Origin: Toxorhynchites rutilus septentrionalis
Taxonomy: Eukaryota; Arthropoda; Insecta; Diptera; Culicidae
Length of the DNA stretch: 64,000 nt
Direction: 5' to 3'
Assembly (NCBI RefSeq): GCF_029784135.1
Contig: NC_073746.1
Span: 226,623,882 to 226,687,881, forward strand
Made by a program: the position numbers and the translations under genes
The notes under the pieces: generated by a model
The model's input: the letters and a program-made list of their open reading frames with translations, nothing else
Told to the model about the DNA's origin: nothing
Database searches by the model: none
In this document: positions 55,945 through 64,000 of the stretch, in pieces
How positions within the stretch are numbered: the stretch's first letter is position 1
Layout of the letters: each line of letters opens with the position of its first letter

Positions 55945-56789
55945 CACCATTTTGTTGTAAAATTTGTTGCCATTCAAGAGGTAGCTTCGTAATGTCTCTA
56001 TCATAGAAGTCTTGTTCCTTTTTGGCGAAAAACCGTAGCAATAAATTTTTACTATCTTCTCTTCATACCAATTTTTTATCACACTGGAAAATTTGTAATG
56101 CGAGAAGAAGATGGTAATCGCTTGGTGCAATGTTCGGACTATATAGTGGATGCATAAAAACATCCCAATCAAGCTCCTGGAGTTGTGTGTCCTTGTGTTG
56201 TCCAGAAGGAACAAAACATCTCATCTGTTGGCCGATTTTGGATGTTTCTGGTCAGTCGCTAGCTTCAAACGGTCCATTTGTTGACAGTAGAGATCTGAAT
56301 TTAGTGTATTGCACTAAAAAAAATGAAAAAAAATTAAAAATTAAAAATAAATTAAGTTGTACTGTTGCAGTATCGGCACCATAAGCACTATTCACAATTT
56401 CAGCGCCCCGGCTTGCATTTTTGCATTTATAACAACAATGTTTAAAATGTACCGAACTTTCGATTTGTTGACCTCTATTGTTAACACCCTGTAACTCACA
56501 ACTGAATGAACCAAACATAAAACAGTAAAAGATTTTTTTCAGTGTGGAATGTCACCTTTACAACGAGCCTAAACTTGAAATTTTATGATCGATATTACGC
56601 CAGCTACTAAAACAAACACTAAAAACACTAACACTAAAAACAAAATTGAAAAAAAAAATTAAAATTTTCTGTCACCTTTACAACGGGCCTAAACTTGAAC
56701 TTGGCCGGTATTACGCGAAATATTGTTGATCACTAAAACCAGCTATTGAGAAAATAATGGATAACTTTTTACCCAACCTAATATATAGA

Positions 56790-57075
56790 TTAGGGTTACC
56801 ATTTTCCGAAAAATCAACTTTTTCCCCCTTTTTTATTTTTCCAAACATGACTTTTTTCAAACATTCATTACTTTTTAACTATTAAACCGAGTAAAAGCCA
56901 ATTAGCCAGTCTTCCTTGGAAAAATATTACATTTCCAAAAAAATTCAATTTCGTTTTCGTAATTATTGGCTTCGAACTAAAGGGGTATATTTTTTATATT
57001 TTTTCCTGAAAGCTGAGGTTTTCTTACATAATACATTCAAAAATTAGAGAGGCTTTATTGTTTGTTCTTGAATTA
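56790..57075. mobile_element. half-copy of the palindromic family seen at 27.9-31.1 kb
   Basis: TAGGGTTACCATTTTCC, AAAGCCAATTAGC, TTTTCGTAATTATTGG and GAAAGCTGAGGTTTTCTTACAT occur in the same order, inverted, at 31085-30855 and then in the 28028-28478 palindrome. This copy keeps one arm only, and the SINE at 57076 begins where the arm would turn. The Helitron of the BEL nest is inserted at its outer end. Confidence 0.55.
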
Positions 57076-57290
57076 TATAATGGAAGAACAGAAAGAATAC
57101 TCTTACGCCTAAATGGCTAATGTGTGAATGCACCATATGTAATGGTATAGAAGGAATACTGGCCAATGTTAACTGTGCTAATTATAGATATGATAACCAT
57201 GTGACATGTACACGATTAAAATTCGGCTCTGTTACATCAAAAATGGTAATGAGCCTTAAATAAATAAATGGGATAAAAAAAAACTACTGG
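57076..57290 (+). mobile_element. SINE family C, 5'-truncated copy
   Basis: About 210 bp matching the 3' half of the element at 58957-59450: TAATGGAAGAACAGAA, CTCTTACGCCT, AATGGTATAGAAGG, GATATGATAACCATGTGACA, TGTACACGATTAAAA, then GGCTCTGTTAC...AATGAGCCTTAAATAAAT and GGGATAAAAAAAAA. The tRNA-like head is missing. Target duplication not found. Confidence 0.75.
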
Positions 57291-58945
57291 ACAGATTCAA
57301 ATGATTGACATATCAATTTAAAGCCTGTGAGTCTTGTTTAAAAAATATTAAACTAGCAGAAAATCGTCAACCAAAAAAAATATTACAAACAAATATAATT
57401 TATAATTATGAAGACAATTTTTTTTTGCAAGTTTAATGTTTTTTTTCAAAGAAGACTATCTTATAGGCTTAAATTTGAATTTGTTTACTAAAATCGTTAT
57501 GCCCTATTGAAAAGTTACGCTTGAGTCAAAAAATTCCCAATTGCTGCGGAAAACTCATATTTCCTCCAACCCAAATGTAATACAAACTTTTATTCGAATC
57601 GAACATACATGTTTTTGAAATCTACATTTTTGGAATTGAACCATAATGATGTATTTGGACATGTTATCGGAAATTATAAGCAAATTAATAAAATTTCATG
57701 AACAGGACGGTATAACACGACAAACATATTAAAAAAGCCTATTCACTGTAAAAAATACAATAAATTAGAAATATTTTTTTAAAAATATTTCGAGAATGGC
57801 TGTTTGTTTATTTTCGTAAATAAAAAAGAGTACTACCTTTTTTTCTCAGCGTATATTTTTTCACGTTTAAAAGTCAATCCTCTAAAACTCTTTCGAAGAC
57901 AACTCATAGTTTTTAGAGATATAAATTATTTAATATTTCTCTTACTTTCTAATAATAATTTAATATTTCTCTTGATTTCTCTTACGAATTATAATTATAA
58001 TGATGTTACTTTTTTTAAATGATTACTTTGTGAAAGTATTGAAATTTCATAAATTTTCAAAAATACATATCTCCATTTTGGCGAGTTAGCCACGATACCA
58101 CCGTACGTCAAACTTTATTAAATTTGAAGGGTATTCCAATAAAAACATACGGAAAAAATATCGAAGGGTGGATATTTCAGTTTACCGGTATCCGGCCGGA
58201 TACCGGCCATTAGACACATCAGTAATTTCTCATTAACACAAGATAAATATAACAATCTAGTTCGTTAACATCGTTTATAAATAATTAAAAAAAAAATTGA
58301 TTCATAGCATAACATTGGGCCAGAACACGAACGTCACTTCACGGTGAAAGCGAAATGAAGGCAAGGCTACCAACATTTCATTTAGTTTTTACCGTAAGGT
58401 GACGCTCGTGAAAAGCAAAATGATCATGCACATGCGAAATTACCTCGGATATACAAAAGCTTGTATTTTTTTTTCTCAAACGGTTTCAGAAGCCTACCAC
58501 ACTGCTCCATGAAGCCCCCTATTTCGACGATGAAGTAGTGAGTTTGTAGCCCCTTTAATAGATTTGATAAGTAGTGAAGTATGTGTATTTAGCCTCTCTC
58601 GGATTATCATCCCTGGACCTGAAGACATTTCTAAGTTTATTGCTTATTCAAATTCGTAGTACTTACTTTAACTCGACCAGTATTAAGACTATTTCAATGG
58701 GCCTCATTTCCGTATAAACTTCACGGTTAAAACGAAATGAACGGCACGTTATTGAACTTAGTTTTATGAGTTAATGAAGCGTCAAATATAATAATAGATT
58801 TTCGTTCATTCTGCCTGAAAATCCGTTTCAAATAGAAATTATGAATGGAAATTAACTTTTGCGCATCAAATTAGTGTTTAATATGAATGGTAAACATTGT
58901 TTTTTTTTCATGTGGTAAAATAGTGGTGATAAATTGTATCTAAAG
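57291..58945. other. AT-rich DNA, nothing recognised
   Basis: Long A/T runs and short frames. CGGTATCCGGCCGGATACCGG at 58188 is a compact palindrome with relatives at 59835 (GGTATCCGGTATCCGGCC), possibly MITE ends. Confidence 0.35.
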
Positions 58946-59461
58946 ATATTTTATATGCTGGTGGTCTCCGGAGCCTCATTGGTTGCGCGCTCGCTTAGTA
59001 AGCGATCGATCGTGAGTTCAAAACTCAGGGCCCTCATTGACCATCTTTGTGTTGTTACAGAATAACTACGTTCACGCAACAATCATCAGCGATGAAGATC
59101 GATCCACAGTCGAAATAAGATCGATTCATCCATAAAACTGCTCTGCTCTGCAAGACACATCGTGGTGCTGTTATATAAATAACTCAACAATGATCAATCA
59201 ACTGTCAACAACTTTCCGGTCTAACTGGATAATGGAAGAACAGAAGGAAAACTCTTACGCCTGATCGGCTACTGTGTAAATGTGTACCATATGCAATGGT
59301 ATAGAAGGGAATACTCTAACGCCGAAAAAATGGCAACTGTGTAATGTGCTAATAATAGATATGATAAACATGTGACATGTACACGATTAAAACTCGGCTC
59401 TGTTAAAGCTAAAATTCTAATGAGCCTAAAATAAACAAAAGGGATAAAAAATATTTTATAT
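58946..59461 (+). mobile_element. SINE family C, full-length copy
   Basis: 494 bp (58957-59450). The head resembles a tRNA: GCCTCATTGGTTGCGC (D arm/A box), TCGCTTAGTAAGCGA (anticodon arm), GTGAGTTCAAAACTCA (T arm/B box). The tail ends GGCTCTGTTAAAG...ATGAGCCTAAAATAAAC, GGGATAAAAA. The duplication ATATTTTATAT is at 58946-58956 and 59451-59461. The GGCTC/GAGCC pair near the end can form a short stem. The tail resembles that of the LINE at 42035-44666. Confidence 0.82.
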
Positions 59462-59478
59462 TATATTATATTATATTG
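59451..59478. repeat. (TTATA)n short tandem repeat
   Basis: Four TTATA units directly after the SINE tail, overlapping its right target duplication. Confidence 0.8.
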
Positions 59479-62400
59479 TTTTGGTGGAAAACTAACCTTG
59501 TCTCCGGATGTCGGCACCGTACCGTTGTCATCGCGGATATATTTCATTTCGTTTCCACCGTGAAGTGTATACGGGAATTAGGCGCAATATATCTACAAAA
59601 ATCTCATCATTATCAGAAAAAAATTTGTTCAAGATTCCATGCAGAATACTTAATATGTACTCTATTAAAGCATATTTCTTACAAACGGAAAATTTAATCG
59701 TCGTTATTTTTTTTTCATGAAAAAATCTGTTTATTTTTCCCTAAAATGTAATTTATTATTTGATTTATGCATACATGTAGATTTTCCCAGTTTCGTATTC
59801 CCAAGTAAAGATCCGGACTTGAACTTCGCCGGGTATTAGGTATCCGGTATCCGGCCAAACCACTATCCGTTTCATCACTAGTTTTTGATATTAAATTCAA
59901 TGTTTGAGTAGGATATTTTAAGAGTGCAGTGGATTTTGAGTTACGATTTTTAAAGAAAAAACAAAAATTTTGATATGCGCTTTTGAAAAATCAGAGTAAC
60001 TTCAATTGATCATATGATAATGAAAATTGTGATTTAGGTTTCCATCATAAGTACCAAGTTTCAACATAATTTGAGAGGATCGAGTCAACGGCCAGCTGAT
60101 TTGGGGTGGAATTGCTTTATATTGATAAACTAAACAATTCATTATTTTTGTGAACTTTGAAAAAAGAGTACAAATTAGTCGCGTAAAGAATCTATCGAAA
60201 ATTCCGAGTGACAAATCAAATTCATCGTAACGATGGCCATTCGTGAATTCTAAACAATGTCCTTCTCAACGAGTGGGCCAAGTGCTATCTAAACTACATA
60301 CCTTCACCCAGACCTTGCAGAAATAAAATTTTATCTACAGCTGATCCTGAAAGTCTGTTTTATTGATCTTCGTTATTAGTTGGTCAGCTGTTGAAAACAA
60401 TCTCTCTGATGAAACTGGAGTCGCGGTAACTGGTACATGCATTAGTGTTACCTTAAATATAAGAAGGTACTGTTCTGCCATGGAATCCAACCCAATGAGT
60501 CAATATTTCAAATTCACCGTAAGAGTAAAGAAGAAAGAAAAAAAAGCGTAGATACGCATTGTTGGTTTTATGCGTTGTCAAAGGTAGATAACGGAGGTGG
60601 GGGAACGAATATATAATCTCCTTTGGCCGCAGTGTGTTTGGAGGCGGGAGAACTTCAAAGTTCAAAGTTCAAAGGCTCCTAAATACAAACGAACAAGAAG
60701 GATGATATGTAGTAGTCTAGAGGACAAAGGATGTTCGCAATACATACTTAGTGCACTACTAGTGTTGGGAATTTCTTGAGGGAAAGAAATTTTCTAATTT
60801 TATAAATAAAGGTGTGAAAAATCAACGCGGTTTAAAACTACCTGTAACCACTTTTGAAAAAAGTTCAAAAGCAAAACGTCTTTCATCTCGCAAGAGAGTT
60901 ATTCGGGAATGAACATTATTGTTTCAAGAAGATAGTGTTCCTATCCGTGCAGCAAAGTTGTTGGAGCAGTGGTTACAGGGAAACTTGTCTAATTTGATAA
61001 CCAAGGACGACTAATATACGTTCGAAGCTAAACGACAATAAAATTTGAAACCTTCCGCAGTTCAAGAAGTCATCGCTAAAAAACAGGATGATATGCCGAT
61101 GAACCATCCACACGCAGTGTAATGACAATGATGACTTTGTCAAGCGACCTCAGCGCATGCCAGATGACGTAATTGAAAATTGAAAGTCAGTTTTTAATAA
61201 ATAGTTTAAAGTACTTAGAGTATGGACTATGTCAAAATATTTTGTCACCGCGTAAACAATGAATGAAAATCCGTAGTTCAAAGCTGTAATAGTGTAGTCT
61301 CTCATGTGGTGGATGTTAAAACCACGCTTCGTTGGCCTAATATTTCCGCGATTTATTTTTCACCGCAGCAAAAATTGACGCTAGTAATTAAATCGTTCAG
61401 CTGTGTAAAAGATGAAAAAGCTTTGCAATCCGTCCGACTTAATGACATCGGATTGGCGGTACAATAAATGCCCAATGCGAGAGTGGAGTGGGCGCTCGGG
61501 TCTGTTATTCGTAAATTAATGCTTTTCGTAATTGGATTGCACCTGCCAGCGGCCGCCACCCACCAGGGCCGTGAATCCATCGAAGCTCTACGGTTTGGTT
61601 TGAAGTTCGCTGTGCTGATATGCACTGATAGTGTTTCATTACGCACGTGACTGATCAAAGCGATTATATATATTTGTAATTAGTTCACGTTCACCTGTTT
61701 CGCCACATGCGGAATCACAACGTCCTGTCCCCTTTCGACAAGTGATGAATCATCAACCTGTGGAGTCTGCGGCTAACCATTTTGGTAATAACGCATCGAA
61801 ATTATCCGTCAATGCGTCCAAATTGTATGCACGAACCTGGAATAAGCAATCCGGTATCCAAGTATAATGGACTGTTAAGAAAAAAGATATTCCTAAACTC
61901 ACAATGTGTATTTATTATCACAATGGACAGGATAAAAATTGCCATTACAACGAACATATTCCCAAAACGTTTCAATTACATTTATGAGTAGTGACTCCCG
62001 AAACTATAAACTGTGGTCAAACAATTGACACGAATTCCCAGAATCTCGAATTGACTTTTGCAGACAAATATTAATCTCCTAAGTATATTTCCATGGTATG
62101 ATTCCTTCATGATGAACCAAAGTCAATTAAGGCGAATTTTCTACAATCGAGGTGGTCAAAGCTCGCATTGGATCACACATCTGTGGATCGCTCGAGTCGG
62201 GTCTCTCTGCGCGTTTCACCACGACCAACCCCAATGAGCACTCGCGAAAACACAGAAAAAGCGAAACCAGACGTAACGAGTTAAGAAATGTACAACAATT
62301 ATTCTGTCACACTCGGTTGCAGACATTTTGTATGAATGTACACCGATCCGTTAAGTGGAAAGAGATCTTCTATCCGAATCATAACCCCGCGCCAACTTTC

Positions 62401-63999
62401 CCGATACCCAAGAGAAGATGCTAAACTGTTTGGACGCCGTTTTGTATCAAAATTAAATGAATGCAAAGCTGGTGTATTCAAATAGAAAATGCAACTTTCA
62501 TCAACGAATGATTGCAATCTTAAAGATTACGGATACTTACAGGATAATTCTGTCTGCTATGAAAAAGAACTGAAATAGTGCACTGGCTAAATAAAACTGA
62601 GCCCCTAATTAGAGCTTGAAGGATCGCCTCGTTGCATCCTTATCAACGCAATATGGAACTATTGTTTAATCTACTCGTCTTGCATTGATAACCCATGCGA
62701 ACTTTTAATGCAGCCTGCCCGAAAAGAATGCAACATGGAATAGAAACAAAACATTTATTAACCATGCTATCTCAACCATCAATCTGGTAATACCCAACAA
62801 CTATGGATCAGTTTTGTACTGCTTCGATTGTTTTGTTTTGGCGCTGTGCTTGCTAATTGCCCTGTCTGAGCGATATTAGATGCAATTGTGGTGAACTAGA
62901 ATCTCTACCTTCAACGCAAACAACTGATAGCGATCGCTACGTACACTCAGAAAAAAACAATAAGATCCTGAGTGAGTTTTCACTGATGTTCCGTAAAACT
63001 GACGTTCTACCTAAAACAGGCTTATTTAACCTCCGCATTTGGCCTGGCGAGCTCTTTTGTTTGGCCTATCTGGTGATGCTTTATTTTTAACGAAATTGTA
63101 TGTGTAATAACAACGAAAACACTTGAAACCATTATCTATTTTTTTTTTTGCGTAGGACTACGTTTTGTAGTAATGGTGCTAAATTGAAAACACGGAACAT
63201 ACTATATGGATAGAGAATATGGATGGTGAAAATGATGTAATTTAAATTCCGCCCATTTTCAATTTATTTAGTACAAACAAGCTGTTCGTGATTTCACAGT
63301 ATTCACGATTCAAAAGTCATCTAGGTTTTCCAAATAGCTGAGAGTTAATGGGGTAGTACACTATAAATATCATGAAAAGTATGATATTTTCGCGTTTTTT
63401 TTTTTCAACGGGAAAATAAATTACTCTGATTGATATGATATCACAGTTTTATTAGGTATATATTTTTGAACAAGCAAAAAATTAATTGGTGTCAATTGGA
63501 ATGTCTTCTGAATAGCTGTCACCGATTTGTTGAACCCTTGAAGCCTAAACCTTGTAAACTGGTGGGAGTTCTACAAGTTTTTCTAATGGACCGATTTCAA
63601 ACAATTTTTTATTTACGCAATCTTGGATATATTTCCTGTCATAATACGTAGGTTTTTTTTTCGAAATATTGATTTTTAAACGAAATTGTGATATTTTTTG
63701 TAAAAACATGCATGCCTCAATATTGCAAATCCACCGTTCTGGTCGTGAAGTGAACCAAATTGTTCGAATCTTTGATTGACAAATGCACATAGGATCAATT
63801 CAAAAATCAATCTAGATATATCCATCCATTATATTGTTTGATAGCATTGGTAACCAGGAGAATATTCATTCCCGTGAGCAACTGATGCATGTGTTGCGCG
63901 CATTTTTCACGCACTCCTTAAGGCAGTATTCTAGTCTGAAAATTTTAAAAAAAATTTAAAAAATGATTGGTCATGTTTCATAAGCTTAGGCATTCAAGA
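59479..63999. other. no gene firmly recognised
   Basis: Only short frames. At 60930-61000 the string FQEDSVPIRAAKLLEQWL (spread across a plus frame) faintly resembles a DDE transposase second block (FQQDSAP-x-H), with LPVTTFEKSSKAKRL upstream, so an old transposase relic may be present at 60780-61100. The 62150-62420 frame has no motif. GC-richer patches at 61440-61620 and 62160-62280 look single-copy. Confidence 0.25.
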
Positions 64000-64000
64000 A

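Larger units (their letters stand above)
49663..55949 (+). mobile_element. BEL/Pao LTR retrotransposon, RT-deleted provirus
   Basis: LTRs of 356 bp at 49668-50023 and 55589-55944 (TG...CA) and a 5-bp target duplication CACCA (49663-49667, 55945-55949). Order inside: leader, gag with zinc knuckles, A17-type protease, truncated pol lacking RT and RNase H, integrase, C-terminal pol domain, then 1.1 kb of non-coding CAA/CAG-rich DNA. Gag-protease-RT-RNase H-integrase order and DSGS protease are BEL/Pao traits. LTRs differ at 8 of 356 positions by eye. Defective in several places. Confidence 0.93.
49571..56783 (-). mobile_element. mariner split by a BEL/Pao element
   Basis: Ends TTAGGTTGGGGGAAAAGTTA (49573) and, inverted, TTAGGTTGGGTAAAAAGTTA (ending 56781), both continuing TCCATTATTTT; TA follows on the right, CA on the left (a presumed TA change). 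It landed in the TATATA start of a Helitron. Without the provirus it is about 930 bp. The right part encodes, on the minus strand, transposase debris at 56150-56450 (LLDNTRTH for the second Asp block, NSAYGADT from the HTH). The C-terminal codons near 49663/55950 are where the provirus entered. Confidence 0.85.
48750..56789 (-). mobile_element. Helitron (minus strand), outer host of the BEL/mariner nest
   Basis: Minus-strand 5' terminus TCTATATATAAAAATGG, preceded by A, is reconstituted across the mariner (TC complement at 56788-56789; rest at 49556-49572). (CAGA)n, the CGATCGGTTCAGTAG segment and three body repeats of about 130-155 bp follow leftward (landmarks TTAGAGAGGGGG at 49143, 49275, 49431). 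A SINE sits in the body at 48827-49104. The CTRR end was not found on the left. Non-coding. Confidence 0.65.

Overview
The window looks like a piece of a transposon-rich dipteran nuclear genome, most probably a culicine mosquito. Reasons: AT-rich DNA with spliced, widely spaced exons; a galactokinase gene whose first coding intron is about 9.2 kb and full of mobile DNA; RTE, RNase-H-bearing LINE, BEL/Pao, mariner, Tc1, Tc3, pogo/Tigger-like, TTAA-target, hAT-like and Helitron sequences; and at least three tRNA-derived SINE families. I see no bacterial operon, CRISPR array, rRNA or functional tRNA gene. The species is inferred, not shown.

Region by region. 1-12.9 kb: minus-strand galactokinase. 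Coding exon 1 (12671-12832) and exon 2 (3368-3507) join in phase; later exons are not visible. Intron 1 carries a Tigger-like MITE, two TTAA-target MITEs, a family of foldback-like elements built from 17-bp subterminal repeats, and an internally deleted RTE retrotransposon. 13-20 kb: a hAT-like MITE, a Tigger-like MITE, a short SINE, and a Tc1 remnant split by a MITE that itself holds a SINE. 20-24.4 kb: short MITEs, a TATA/initiator candidate, two larger TIR elements and a near-perfect 61-nt hairpin. 24.5-26.8 kb: a pogo-like TIR element with internal direct repeats and an internally deleted mariner. 27.7-33.6 kb: a foldback TIR element hosting a Helitron (which hosts a DD41D mariner, which hosts a SINE) and an apparently intact DD34D mariner. 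34-41.9 kb: transposase fragments, a second palindromic MITE and unassigned DNA. 42-44.7 kb: a 5'-truncated LINE with a 702-codon open frame. 44.9-45.7 kb: a foldback element. 45.7-47.3 kb: low-repeat DNA with a possible 5' UTR exon. 47.3-56.8 kb: Helitron sequence containing a mariner that was split by a complete BEL/Pao provirus (5-bp target duplication, 356-bp LTRs). 57-59.5 kb: two copies of a long SINE. 59.5-64 kb: nothing firmly recognised.

The host-gene content is small: galactokinase, the first enzyme of the Leloir pathway, plus two weak promoter/UTR candidates. The main interest is insertion stratigraphy: several nests have readable target duplications, so the order of events can be inferred. 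Two full-length tRNA-derived SINE groups and one LINE also suggest a trans-mobilisation pairing. Only the mariner at 31.3-32.6 kb looks coding-competent for a complete transposase.
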